Positions 13,767 to 22,604 of a stretch of 32,807 nt of DNA are shown piece by piece. How positions within the stretch are numbered: position 1 is the stretch's first letter; each line of letters begins with the position of its first letter. Position numbers and translations under genes: made by a program. Below the pieces are notes generated by a model. That model worked only from the letters and a program-made list of their open reading frames with translations. It was not told where the DNA came from and did not search any database. Source of the DNA: Oscillospiraceae bacterium (GTDB taxonomy: Bacteria > Bacillota > Clostridia > Oscillospirales > Acutalibacteraceae); assembly GCA_015065445.1 (NCBI GenBank), contig SVQF01000011.1, positions 1 to 32,807 of the forward strand, given 5' to 3'.

Positions 13767-14798
13767 TCAGTCACCACTCTTCTTTTTCCTGCGAAGCTGT
13801 CCGCAGGAGGCATTTATATCGCTGCCTAAGGTTCGTCTTATTGTAGCATTAATTCCAAGTGATTTCAAGGTATCACAGAAATTATTAACAGACTTATTTG
13901 AAGAACGTACATTGCCACGCTCTTCAACATCATTTACGGGAATAAGATTAACGTGCGAGTTAAATCCTTTAAGCCTGCCCGCAAGCTCTACTGCACATTC
14001 TTTGCTGTCGTTAACACCCTTTATCAGCGTATATTCAAACGACACCCGCCGGGAAGTTCTGTCGGCATATTCCCTGCACGCCGTTATAACTTCGTCAATC
14101 CCCCATTTATCGTTGACAGGCATTGTTTTTGAACGTATAGCGTCGTTTGGTGCGTGAAGCGACAACGTAAGTGTAACGGGCAATTTTTCATCTATAAGTT
14201 TATAAATATTAGGCACAATTCCGCAAGTAGATATTGTAATATCCCTAAGCGAAATATTTAGTCCTCTTTTGTCGTTTACAGCCTTAAAAAAGCGAATTAC
14301 ATTATCGTAATTATCAAGGGGCTCACCAATACCCATAATAACAATATGTGATATTCGCACGTTCAAATCTCTTTGTGCTGCGTGAATCTGGCTTTCCATC
14401 TCTGCAGGCGAAAGGTTGCGTTTAAATCCCGCCAGAGTAGAAGCACAGAATTTGCAGCCCATTTTACAACCGACCTGACTTGAGATACAGATTGTGTAGC
14501 CGTACTTATACTTCATAACAACGGTTTCAATATACTCGCCGTCGTAAAGCCTGAAAAGATATTTAACGGTGCCGTCAAGTGCAGATACGTACTTGTCCTC
14601 AATTATGCAATCTGCAATATAATAGTTTGCTGAAAGTTGCTCTCTTAGGCTTTTTGAAAGATTTGTCATTTCGTCAAATGACGAAACACCGTCTTTATGT
14701 AACCACTGATATATCTGATTACATCTGAATTTAGGCAAATTCAGTTTTGATATTTCATCTGACAGCCCGTCAAAAGATAGTGATTTGATATCAGTCAT
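13767..14798 (-). CDS. rlmN: 23S rRNA/tRNA adenosine C2-methyltransferase RlmN
   Basis: 343 residues, family length. Radical-SAM motif CKMGCKFC (C111, C115, C118). C332 in NASCGQL is the conserved C-terminal cysteine that carries the transient methyl and methylene adduct. GEPLDNY is the conserved segment near SAM. It methylates A2503 of 23S rRNA and A37 of certain tRNAs. It overlaps the end of rsmB by eight bases. The absence of a nearby cfr-like paralogue and the operon position support RlmN. Confidence 0.97.
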   Translation of the reverse strand: MTDIKSLSFDGLSDEISKLNLPKFRCNQIYQWLHKDGVSSFDEMTNLSKSLREQLSANYYIADCIIEDKYVSALDGTVKYLFRLYDGEYIETVVMKYKYGYTICISSQVGCKMGCKFCASTLAGFKRNLSPAEMESQIHAAQRDLNVRISHIVIMGIGEPLDNYDNVIRFFKAVNDKRGLNISLRDITISTCGIVPNIYKLIDEKLPVTLTLSLHAPNDAIRSKTMPVNDKWGIDEVITACREYADRTSRRVSFEYTLIKGVNDSKECAVELAGRLKGFNSHVNLIPVNDVEERGNVRSSNKSVNNFCDTLKSLGINATIRRTLGSDINASCGQLRRKKKSGD

Positions 14799-16038
14799 TC
14801 GTTCTTTCCATTACTGCATAATAAAATCCGTCGCCACCGTCTGCGGACGGAAAAATAGTCTTTTCGTAAATGAGTTTAAAATTATTATTATCGTTTAAAA
14901 AACGCTCTGTAACTCTTTCATTTTCCCGCTTATTAAGCGTACAGGTTGAGTATACTATTATGCCGCCTGTCCTTAAATATCCCGAAGATGTCTGCAATAT
15001 TGCATACTGTAATTCGGGAAGTTCTTTGATACTGTCAAGTTCTTTGTATCTGATTTCAGGCTTACGCCTGATAATTCCAAATCCCGAGCAGGGTACGTCA
15101 CACAGTATCTTATCGGCTTCGGGTATTTGTTGATTAAATACAGAGCCGTCACTTACAGACGCTTTTATATTTGTAATTCCCAAGCGAGTCGCTCCGTTTT
15201 CAATAAGTTTAACTCGGTGTTCATATAAGTCAAAGGCGTAAACCGTGCCGCTGTTATGCATTGATTCTGCAATTGTAAAAGCCTTTCCACCCGGTGCAGA
15301 ACAAATATCAAGAACAGTATCGCCTTCACTTACACCGAGTGCGTTTGCACACTCGACGCAGCTTAAATCTTCAATATGAAACAATCCGTCGTTAAACGGT
15401 TTGCACGACCTCAAATCAAAAGCAGACTTTATCCGTACCAACTCGCCTGCTACTTCGCAGTCAATACCCGAATTAAGAAGCTCATACTGAAGTTCTTCAG
15501 CGTCAGTATACAGTTTGTTAGGAACTGCAAACACCGGAGGCTTTCCGTTTAAAGAACTGAGAATTTCAATCGTTTTATCCACACCATACATCTTCTTCCA
15601 CATATTGATAAGATGCTCGGGGCATGAATATCTGACGCACAAATCATCAAGGCTTTCCAAATCAATGCGATTATCGTCAATCTTATGAAGAACCGCATTA
15701 ATCAGGCCTTTATAAGATCCGAGTCCTGTATCTGCGGCAAGATTTACCGATGTGTTAATAGCAGCAGATGAAGGAACTTTATCCGAAAAATAAAGTTGAT
15801 ATGTGCCCAAATACAGAATAATTCTTACTTTAGGTTTGGCTTTTGTTTTAAGATGTTGCGAAATAAGATAGTCAAGAGTAAGTTTACGCTCAATTACACC
15901 GTATACTAATGCAGATGCAAAACTTTTATCCTTGATGTCAATTTTATCAAGAGCCTTGTCGAGTGCTAAATTTGAGTATGCACCGTCGCTGAAAACGGTG
16001 TAAAGCACCTCAAAAGCAGTGCGTCTTGCATCCTTCAT
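14791..16038 (-). CDS. rsmB: 16S rRNA m5C967 methyltransferase RsmB
   Basis: 415 residues. N-terminal NusB-like RNA-binding domain (about 1-125) and C-terminal Rossmann methyltransferase. SAM-binding DICSAPGGKAFT (244-255). Two conserved cysteines, C317 in DVPCSGFG and C366 in YSTCTLNKREN; the latter is the nucleophile and the former assists release. It starts in the ATGA overlap with the zinc peptidase gene and overlaps rlmN by eight bases. Confidence 0.96.
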   Translation of the reverse strand: MKDARRTAFEVLYTVFSDGAYSNLALDKALDKIDIKDKSFASALVYGVIERKLTLDYLISQHLKTKAKPKVRIILYLGTYQLYFSDKVPSSAAINTSVNLAADTGLGSYKGLINAVLHKIDDNRIDLESLDDLCVRYSCPEHLINMWKKMYGVDKTIEILSSLNGKPPVFAVPNKLYTDAEELQYELLNSGIDCEVAGELVRIKSAFDLRSCKPFNDGLFHIEDLSCVECANALGVSEGDTVLDICSAPGGKAFTIAESMHNSGTVYAFDLYEHRVKLIENGATRLGITNIKASVSDGSVFNQQIPEADKILCDVPCSGFGIIRRKPEIRYKELDSIKELPELQYAILQTSSGYLRTGGIIVYSTCTLNKRENERVTERFLNDNNNFKLIYEKTIFPSADGGDGFYYAVMERTND

Positions 16039-16730
16039 CGTCTGTTACCGCTGTTTACAATTAAAAGCAGTCGCAGAAGTGTTGCAAGTGCCGTAGCAAG
16101 TGCAGCCACATATGTGAGTGCTGCAGCAGTCAGAACGCTCTTGGCACCGTTATATTCATCGTCGTAAAGAAAATTGTTTTCTCTGATAGTTTGTAATGCA
16201 CGCTTACTCGCATTAAACTCAACGGGGAGTGTGATAAGCTGAAACAAAGCAACAAACGCATACAGTATAATTCCAAAATAAGCAATTGTTGGGCTGTTAA
16301 TAAACAGTCCGATAAGACAAATCGGAACGCCTATAGTTGAGCCGATTTTTGTTGCAGGAATAACAATATTACGAATTGTAAGCGGTGCATATGCCTGTGC
16401 ATGCTGACATGCGTGACCCGCCTCATGGCAGGCAATACCGATTGCAGCAATACTTCTTGAATCAAATACACCCTCAGACAGGCAGATTTCTTTTGCTGAC
16501 GGGTCGTAATGGTCAGTGAGGTTACCTGAAATTTTCTTTATTCTTACATCGTTAATTCCGTTAAGTTGTAACAGTCTGTACGCAGCGTCAGCACCTGTCA
16601 TACCGCTACGTGACATAACATTTGAATACTTTCTGTAACTGGATTTAACTCTTGCCTGACAAATCAATGCAAATATAAATGCGGGCAAAACTACAATGCC
16701 CATTAAATAATACATAGCATAATAGCCCAT
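16035..16730 (-). CDS. Membrane zinc metallopeptidase (YugP family)
   Basis: 231 residues. Membrane segments at about 6-24, 128-165 (two close spans) and 200-226. The zinc motif CHEAGHACQH has HEAGH at 102-106, and LPVEFNASKRA (168-178) has the conserved Glu of the Zn_peptidase_2 (PF04298) family. Substrate unknown in the family. AAAGGCG lies before the ATG. Placed between fmt and rsmB, where B. subtilis has no such gene. Confidence 0.92.
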   Translation of the reverse strand: MGYYAMYYLMGIVVLPAFIFALICQARVKSSYRKYSNVMSRSGMTGADAAYRLLQLNGINDVRIKKISGNLTDHYDPSAKEICLSEGVFDSRSIAAIGIACHEAGHACQHAQAYAPLTIRNIVIPATKIGSTIGVPICLIGLFINSPTIAYFGIILYAFVALFQLITLPVEFNASKRALQTIRENNFLYDDEYNGAKSVLTAAALTYVAALATALATLLRLLLIVNSGNRR

Positions 16731-16754
16731 TAAATCACGCCTTTCTGATAAAGG

Positions 16755-17681
16755 TTATCCTAAAACTGTACCAATTTCTATTTTGTTGCCGGACAAAAAG
16801 GATTTTACATCCATTTTCTTTTTTCCTTCGAGCTGAAGTTCGAGTATTTCGAGGCAGTTTCCGTCGCCGCAGGTAACAACAAGTTTTTTATCGCTCTCTA
16901 CAATTTCGCCGGCGTTTCTGCCCTTCAAACGGCATTTAACAGTCTTATGGATTTTAAGTTTTTTACCGTCAAGTACGGTTTCGGCAACAGGCCAGGTCTG
17001 AAGACCTCTTACCTGATTGTGAACTTCTGCGGCAGTTCTGTTAAAATCAATCGGCGAGTCAGCCTTAGTTATCATTCTTGCATAGCCAAAATCGCCCTGA
17101 GGTTGCTTTTTCGCAACTGCCCCACCGCTTTCAATAAGCGAAAGTGTTTCTATAAGTGATTTTGCACCAATGTCTGAAAGCCGTTCAAAAAGCTCTTCTG
17201 AAGTTTCATTTTCTCCGATTTCGGTCTTTTTAACAAACAGAATATCGCCGGTGTCAAGCCCTTCATCCATCTGCATCACACAAACGCCTGTTTCACTGTC
17301 TCCGTTAAGAACTGCCCACTGAATAGGTGCAGCACCACGGTATTTCGGCAGGAGTGATGCGTGAACATTAACAGACCCGTACTTAGCAGAGTTAAGAATA
17401 TCAGCCGGTAGTATTTTCCCGTATGCAACAACAACATTAATATCGGGTTTAAGTTCGCTTATAATGTCGAGTGCGTCCGAATCTTTAAGCCGTTCGGGTT
17501 GATATACGGGAATGCCGTGCTTTTCTGCAAGAAGTTTTATCGGCGGAGCTGTTAATACCTGTTTTCTGCCAACAGGTTTATCGGGTTGCGTGAAAACGCC
17601 TACAACCTCATGTCCGAAATTAATTAGAGCATCAAGGCACGGTACTGCAAAATCGGGAGTTCCCATAAACACAATACGCAT
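16755..17681 (-). CDS. fmt: Methionyl-tRNA formyltransferase
   Basis: 308 residues. N-terminal formyltransferase fold with the catalytic triad N105, H107 (VNVHASLLPKYRGAAP) and D143 (DEGLDTGDIL); C-terminal OB-like domain from about 205. It formylates initiator Met-tRNA using 10-formyl-tetrahydrofolate. It starts at the base immediately after the def stop, so def and fmt, which add and remove the formyl group, are tightly coupled. Confidence 0.97.
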   Translation of the reverse strand: MRIVFMGTPDFAVPCLDALINFGHEVVGVFTQPDKPVGRKQVLTAPPIKLLAEKHGIPVYQPERLKDSDALDIISELKPDINVVVAYGKILPADILNSAKYGSVNVHASLLPKYRGAAPIQWAVLNGDSETGVCVMQMDEGLDTGDILFVKKTEIGENETSEELFERLSDIGAKSLIETLSLIESGGAVAKKQPQGDFGYARMITKADSPIDFNRTAAEVHNQVRGLQTWPVAETVLDGKKLKIHKTVKCRLKGRNAGEIVESDKKLVVTCGDGNCLEILELQLEGKKKMDVKSFLSGNKIEIGTVLG

Positions 17682-18131
17682 TCAGACATTCTCCTTAACA
17701 GTCTTTTCAGTGAATAATATGCCGTCAAGATGGTCGAGTTCGTGACAAAAGCATCTTGCTTTTAAGTCCTCGCCTGTATATACGTGCCATTTACCGTGTC
17801 TGTCCTGCCCTTTAACCTGAACTTTTGCAGGACGTACTGTAACTCCGTACTGACCCGGAAGTGAAAGACAACCTTCGGATTCTCTCTGCTCGCCTTCGGT
17901 TTTAGTGATTTCGGGGTTTACAAGTTCAATAGGTCCGTCGCCACAGTCGATAACAACAACACGGCGAAGCATACCCACCTGCACAGCTGCAAGACCAACG
18001 CCGCCCGCATCATACATTGTATCAAACATATCGTCGATAAGTACCGACAGCCTGTCGTCAAATTTTTCAACTACCCTGCTCTTTTTTGTAAGCACAGGGT
18101 CGCCTACTTTTACAATATTTCTAAGTGCCAT
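17682..18131 (-). CDS. def: Peptide deformylase
   Basis: 149 residues. All three motifs are present: GVGLAAVQVG (44-53), EGCLSLPG (C88) and CHELDHLDG (H130, E131, H134), the metal ligands and catalytic Glu. It removes the formyl group from nascent proteins. GAGAGG lies eight bases before the ATG. It follows priA by 21 bases and abuts fmt. Confidence 0.97.
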   Translation of the reverse strand: MALRNIVKVGDPVLTKKSRVVEKFDDRLSVLIDDMFDTMYDAGGVGLAAVQVGMLRRVVVIDCGDGPIELVNPEITKTEGEQRESEGCLSLPGQYGVTVRPAKVQVKGQDRHGKWHVYTGEDLKARCFCHELDHLDGILFTEKTVKENV

Positions 18132-18152
18132 AATTCTGACCTCTCAATTAGG

Positions 18153-20372
18153 TTATGCAATATCGTTAGGATTAACATCAACAGATATGCTTACCTCTTT
18201 ATACTCTTTTATTTTACTGATTGTTTTTAAAATTTCCGTTATCATACTGCGAACTTTTGCTGAATTTTTACATTTTAAAGCAAGTCGGTAACGGAAATTA
18301 TTATTAATTTTAGAAATTTTGGACGGTGTTGGTCCGAGAACAACAAGCTTTACATCACTGTATCTGTCACTGTTAAGTTTAACAATTTCATCGAAAAAAG
18401 CCTTTGAACAAAGAGCGGTTCTGTTTTCATCATCGCATGAAAAACTTACAGATATTATATCGCAGTAAGGAGGATATATCATAAGGCGTCTGAGTTCTAT
18501 CTCATTTCTGTAAAAGCCTTTGTAATCCTGCCGTGATGCAAATTCAATAGTTTCATTATAAGGATTTATTGTCTGGATCACGGCTTTACCCGTAATGTCA
18601 CGTCTGCCTGCTCTACCGACAACCTGAGTGATTAAATCAAAGGATTTTTCACTCGCATTATAATTTTCGTCATACAGAGAATTATCGGCATTAACAACAC
18701 CTACAAGGCTCACGTTGTCAAAATCAAGTCCTTTTGCGACCATCTGAGTACCGATTAATATGTCGTATTCTCCGCCTGCAAACGCATCGAGAATCTTTTG
18801 ATGCGAAAACTTGGCAGTGGTAGTATCAGCGTCCATTCTGACAATACGTGCTGCAGGAAACAAAGCCCCGAGTTCATCTTCAATACGCTGTGTGCCGTAA
18901 CCGCTGTATCTTACCGAATTGCTTTTACACTCCGGGCAGATGTTATCAAGCACTTTGCTATAACCGCAATAGTGACAAACAAGGCGGTTTGTGTAACTGT
19001 GATATGTGAGTGAAATTGAGCAGTTTGGACAAGTTACAACATGACCGCACTCGTTACAAGCGATAAAAGTATTGTAACCTCTTCTGTTAATCAGAAGAAT
19101 TGTCTGCTTACTGTTATCAAGATTTTCCTGAATAAGCGTCCTCAGAGTAGATGAAATCGGGGATTTATTCCCCTTTCTTATTTCATCTTTCATATCAACA
19201 GTAACAACTTCGGGTAAATCTGCATTACCGTAACGCTCGTTAATCTCACAAAGTGTGTACTTACCTTTTAATGCAGCGGAGTAAGTCTCTATACTCGGTG
19301 TAGCCGAAGCCATAAGAAACAGTGCTTTATTGTACCCGGCTCTGAAACGGGCAACATCCTTTGTGTTATAACGGGGCGTGCGTTCAGATTTATATGTGTG
19401 TTCCTGTTCCTCGTCCATAATAATAAGTCCGAGATTGTGAAGCGGGGCAAACACGGCAGAACGGGTTCCAATTACAATTTTAGCCTCTCCTCTGTCTGCA
19501 CGTTTATATTCATCATAGCGTTCACCGAGCGAAAGACCGCTGTGAATCACGGCACATTTGTTGCCGTAACGCTGATGAAAGATTGAAAGTGTCTGAGGGG
19601 TCAGAGAAATTTCAGGAACAAGAACTATAACATCCTTGTTTTCAGAAACCGCATCGTCAATCAGTTTTAAATAAACCTGTGTTTTGCCGCTGCCTGTTAC
19701 GCCGTACAAAAGCCCTGTACCGCCGTCGGAGCACATCATTTTCCTGAATGTGTTATATGCTTTTTGCTGCTCATCCGACAGTGTTATACTTTCTGTTTGG
19801 GTTACAGTAACCCCTGAATACGGATTACGCAGAATTTCTCTGTTGTAAAACTCAATATAACCGTTCTTTTCGAGATTCTTAAGAACAGTCATACCTACGC
19901 TGCAAAACTCGCAAACTTCGCTTGCGGCAGCACTGCCAACATCAAGAAGAAGGTCGCATACTATTTTTTGCTTTTTAGTCACTGAGCCAAAGTCAACATC
20001 TGCTTCGTCAACAAGACGCACCATACGTTCACTCTTTGACCCTATTTTGCCGTAACCTCTTGGCAACATTTGCTTTAAGCAATCGTATGTTGTGCAAAAG
20101 CACCTCTCTTTAAGCCACAGTGCAAGACCGACCATTTCGTCAGAAAGCACTCTGTCACAGAGCTTATCTATACTCTTGAGATTGTGTGCATCACCGTTTT
20201 CAAGCAAAACAACAATACCGTTTCTGAGTGCGTTAGCTTTACCAAAAGGGACTTTTACACCGTAGCCTGTCTGAATTTGTGATGCAAATTCTTCAGGCAC
20301 AGCGTAACTGTAATCGGTATCAAAACTAAAAAAAGTATTATCAACAGCAACCTTTGCAATTAATTGCATCAT
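18153..20372 (-). CDS. priA: Primosomal protein N' (replication restart helicase PriA)
   Basis: 739 residues. An N-terminal DNA-binding domain (about 1-110) precedes a superfamily 2 helicase: Walker A GVTGSGKT (224-231), Walker B variant DEEQEHTYKS (320-329). A zinc-binding insert carries paired cysteines (CNECGHVVTCPNC, CHYCGY, CPECKS; about 440-480). GTQMVAKGLDF and QVVGRAGRRD are helicase motifs V and VI. It reloads the replisome at stalled forks. ATG 20372 overlaps the rpoZ stop (TAATG); a second ATG follows immediately and either could be used. coaBC, which lies between rpoZ and priA in B. subtilis, is absent. Confidence 0.96.
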   Translation of the reverse strand: MMQLIAKVAVDNTFFSFDTDYSYAVPEEFASQIQTGYGVKVPFGKANALRNGIVVLLENGDAHNLKSIDKLCDRVLSDEMVGLALWLKERCFCTTYDCLKQMLPRGYGKIGSKSERMVRLVDEADVDFGSVTKKQKIVCDLLLDVGSAAASEVCEFCSVGMTVLKNLEKNGYIEFYNREILRNPYSGVTVTQTESITLSDEQQKAYNTFRKMMCSDGGTGLLYGVTGSGKTQVYLKLIDDAVSENKDVIVLVPEISLTPQTLSIFHQRYGNKCAVIHSGLSLGERYDEYKRADRGEAKIVIGTRSAVFAPLHNLGLIIMDEEQEHTYKSERTPRYNTKDVARFRAGYNKALFLMASATPSIETYSAALKGKYTLCEINERYGNADLPEVVTVDMKDEIRKGNKSPISSTLRTLIQENLDNSKQTILLINRRGYNTFIACNECGHVVTCPNCSISLTYHSYTNRLVCHYCGYSKVLDNICPECKSNSVRYSGYGTQRIEDELGALFPAARIVRMDADTTTAKFSHQKILDAFAGGEYDILIGTQMVAKGLDFDNVSLVGVVNADNSLYDENYNASEKSFDLITQVVGRAGRRDITGKAVIQTINPYNETIEFASRQDYKGFYRNEIELRRLMIYPPYCDIISVSFSCDDENRTALCSKAFFDEIVKLNSDRYSDVKLVVLGPTPSKISKINNNFRYRLALKCKNSAKVRSMITEILKTISKIKEYKEVSISVDVNPNDIA

Positions 20373-20581
20373 TATGATTTTTTAATTTCGTCAGGTTCCT
20401 GAATAACGTACTTGCCGTTGCAAATCTCGTCAATAGCAGTTGAAACCGTCTTTTCTTCAATCCGTTCCTCACGTTCAATAGCTTCGTCACGGATTTCTCT
20501 TGCTCTTTTAGCAGTACCGATTACAAGACTGTAACGGCTGCTTACATTGTTAAGCATTTTCTTTAAATCAGGATTAAACAT
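20372..20581 (-). CDS. rpoZ: RNA polymerase omega subunit
   Basis: 69 residues. NNVSSRYSLVIGTAKRAREI (11-30) is the conserved omega core that clasps the C-terminus of the beta-prime subunit and assists RNA polymerase assembly. Long charged helix and acidic tail, as in Firmicutes. AAAGGAGA lies shortly before the ATG; 13 bases after gmk and overlapping priA by one base. Confidence 0.93.
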   Translation of the reverse strand: MFNPDLKKMLNNVSSRYSLVIGTAKRAREIRDEAIEREERIEEKTVSTAIDEICNGKYVIQEPDEIKKS

Positions 20582-20594
20582 AGTAAAATCTCCT

Positions 20595-21173
20595 TTATTT
20601 ATTACGAGCAGAAAGCTCGTCGTTTAAAATGTTATTAATCGTTTCAACGCAGTCTTCAAGCACATCGTTGACTACATTGTATTTGTAAAGACCTGCAAGT
20701 TCTATTTCGTACTCCGCAGCCCTCATTCTGTTTTCTATATCTTCGCTATCGTTAGTTTCACGCTTTTCGAGACGTTTTCTGAGTACTTCAATACTCGGCG
20801 GCAAAAGAAAAATAGAAACGCAGTCCGGTACCATTTTCATAATATTCTGTGCACCTTCAACTTCGATAATCAAAAAACATATTTTGCCGTCTTCAATAGC
20901 ACGTTCAACACCTTCAACAGGAGTTCCGTAATAGCAGTTATTGTAACGGGCGTACTCAAGAAGTTTGCCGTCATTTATCATCTGAACAAACTCGTCGTCA
21001 GTTTTAAAATAGTAGTTTACACCGTTTATTTCACCGTCACGTGGCTTACGGGTGGTTGCTGATACAGATTCAACAATATCGTTTCTTATTTTCTTAAGTT
21101 CGCTGAAAACCGTGTCTTTGCCGCATCCACTCGGTGCGGAAAGTATCACAAGCATACCTTGTGTGTTATCCAT
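20595..21173 (-). CDS. gmk: Guanylate kinase
   Basis: 192 residues from the ATG at 21173-21171; GGAGGT lies just upstream and the in-frame extension above it overlaps remA and is not homologous. P-loop APSGCGKDT, the GMP-binding [19 protein letters not shown] and [11 protein letters not shown] are diagnostic. It phosphorylates GMP to GDP and feeds GTP and ppGpp pools. Overlaps the end of remA by eight bases. Confidence 0.96.
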   Translation of the reverse strand: MDNTQGMLVILSAPSGCGKDTVFSELKKIRNDIVESVSATTRKPRDGEINGVNYYFKTDDEFVQMINDGKLLEYARYNNCYYGTPVEGVERAIEDGKICFLIIEVEGAQNIMKMVPDCVSIFLLPPSIEVLRKRLEKRETNDSEDIENRMRAAEYEIELAGLYKYNVVNDVLEDCVETINNILNDELSARNK

Positions 21174-21414
21174 TGGACACCTCCGAGTTAAACCTGTTTT
21201 CAATCTGAGAAAGTTCCATATAGCTGAGTATGACGTTGTCAGAATCAGTGATAATAACACTTTTAGTTTTGCGACCGTGCGTTGCATCAATAAGAGTGCC
21301 GTTTTCCTTGCTTTTCTGCACAATACGTTTAACCGGTGCAGATTCGGGAGAAACAATTGAAATAACTCTGTCGGCATTAATAAGATTGCCAAATCCGATA
21401 TTTACCAATACCAT
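21166..21414 (-). CDS. remA: RemA-family regulator (DUF370)
   Basis: 82 residues with the DUF370 pattern: [38 protein letters not shown] and [18 protein letters not shown]. In B. subtilis RemA is a DNA-binding activator of biofilm matrix genes that assembles into ring-like oligomers. It is placed yicC-remA-gmk as there. AAGGTGAT precedes the ATG. The target genes here are unknown. Confidence 0.92.
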   Translation of the reverse strand: MVLVNIGFGNLINADRVISIVSPESAPVKRIVQKSKENGTLIDATHGRKTKSVIITDSDNVILSYMELSQIENRFNSEVSNG

Positions 21415-21423
21415 AATATCACC

Positions 21424-22302
21424 TTACTCAATGTTCTGTACTTGTTCTCTTATTTTTTCAACTTCACTCTTAATATCAACTACCTTACGGGCGATGTCAA
21501 CATCGTTGGCTTTAGAACCGATGGTATTTGCTTCACGGTTTATTTCCTGAATCAAGAAGTCCATCTTTCTGCCGATAGCCTCATCGGCTTCAAGAAATTT
21601 ACCAAGCTGGTCTATATGTGAGCGAAGTCTGACGGTTTCTTCTGCTACAGCAACTTTGTCGGCATAAATAGCGACTTCCTGAATTATTCGAGCCTCATCA
21701 AGAGAAACATCTCCAATCAGGTCGTGAACACGTTCAACAAGTTTGTCGTTATATTCCTTAACAGTCTGCGGCGAGCGTTCCTCAATATAAGAAACACAGT
21801 CTATAATATATGTTGCTCTGGACGAAATATCGACTTTCATCTTTTCGCCCTCAACTTCACGCATCGCAACAAATTTTTTAACTGCGTCATCACATACGGT
21901 TTTTACATATTCCCATATTTTATCCTCATCCTCATCAGACTTCTTAACAACAAGTACGTCGGGATAACGACTTACAGCAGATGCACCAAAGTCATCCTTA
22001 AGGCCGTATGTTTCACATAGTTCATTAAGTGCTTTAACATAAGCCGATGCGAGTGTGTTATTAATAACAACGTCAGCAGCCTCGGTATTGAGTGCCTCTA
22101 TACCTACAAAACAGTCTACTTTACCCCTTGCGACCTTAGAAGAAAGATAAGTTTTGAGCTTTTCGTCAAGAAAGCCATACGCCCTCGGAACTCTTGATGA
22201 GAACTCAAAATATCTGTGATTAACAGATTTAATTTCAACAGTAATAATGTAACCGTCTAATTCTTTAACAGCCCTGCCGAAACCTGTCATAGATTTGAGC
22301 AT
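21424..22302 (-). CDS. yicC: YicC/YloC-family endoribonuclease
   Basis: 292 residues, family length. MLKSMTGFGRA at the N-terminus and the C-terminal QEINREANTIGSKANDVDI are the two conserved ends of the YicC family; a long helical middle supplies the ring-shaped assembly. Members cleave RNA hairpins and act in RNA decay. First gene of the long operon; AGGGGG precedes the ATG and a consensus promoter lies 30 bases upstream. Confidence 0.94.
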   Translation of the reverse strand: MLKSMTGFGRAVKELDGYIITVEIKSVNHRYFEFSSRVPRAYGFLDEKLKTYLSSKVARGKVDCFVGIEALNTEAADVVINNTLASAYVKALNELCETYGLKDDFGASAVSRYPDVLVVKKSDEDEDKIWEYVKTVCDDAVKKFVAMREVEGEKMKVDISSRATYIIDCVSYIEERSPQTVKEYNDKLVERVHDLIGDVSLDEARIIQEVAIYADKVAVAEETVRLRSHIDQLGKFLEADEAIGRKMDFLIQEINREANTIGSKANDVDIARKVVDIKSEVEKIREQVQNIE

Positions 22303-22331
22303 TATAACGCCCCCTTATGTATTTGATATAT

Positions 22332-22360
22332 ATTATATTAATTGTAATTTTATAGGTCAA
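22332..22360 (-). promoter_or_regulatory. Main promoter of the yicC-spoVM operon
   Basis: TTGACC (22360-22355), exactly 17 bases, then a perfect TATAAT (22337-22332) on the minus strand. Start of transcription near 22325, giving a leader of about 22 bases to yicC. No other strong promoter is visible in the following 13 kb. Confidence 0.88.
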
Positions 22361-22402
22361 TAGTTTGTTAACACTTTGTTTACAAATTTAATATTAAGTT
22401 TA

Positions 22403-22442
22403 CAAAAAAAACAGAAGCTGCCTTAACCCAGACAGCCTCTGT
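22403..22442 (-). terminator. Terminator after the 43-codon gene
   Basis: Ten-bp arms with one mismatch (22433-22442 and 22411-22420), 12-base loop, then at least seven T on the minus strand (22410-22404). It separates the accessory secreted-protein patch from the yicC promoter. A five-T run on the plus side may give some function in the other direction, but no plus-strand gene needs it. Confidence 0.85.
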
Positions 22443-22452
22443 ATTTTTGATT

Positions 22453-22584
22453 TTAGAAATCGTCCCCTACATCTTCGCCTGTATCGCTGTCTTCAAAACC
22501 ATTTTCTGAAGTAGTAATCAAAGAAGAAGTAGGCAGAAGAAACTTTTCAATCTCCAACTCCGGAGAGCTATAAACTTTTCTCAT
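22453..22584 (-). CDS. Acidic 43-residue peptide, unknown
   Basis: ATG 22584-22582 with AAGGGGAG nine bases upstream. The product begins MRKVYSSPELEIEKFLLP, followed by a Ser/Thr-rich middle (TSSLITTS) and a strongly acidic tail (ENGFEDSDTGEDVGDDF). No signal peptide or membrane segment. It lies 20 bases after the frameshifted secreted-protein gene and just before a terminator, so it is the last gene of that transcript. From general recall, short proteins starting with a basic residue and Pro-Glu-Leu-Glu next to surface-protein genes are common and unnamed in Oscillospiraceae. Function unknown; a peptide precursor is one unproven option. Confidence 0.65.
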   Translation of the reverse strand: MRKVYSSPELEIEKFLLPTSSLITTSENGFEDSDTGEDVGDDF

Positions 22585-22604
22585 TTTTACACACTCCCCT
22601 TCAA

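Noticed and set aside
20595-21392. 265-codon version of gmk
   Set aside because: The first 73 codons overlap remA in another frame; the ATG at 21173 has GGAGGT and gives the family length.
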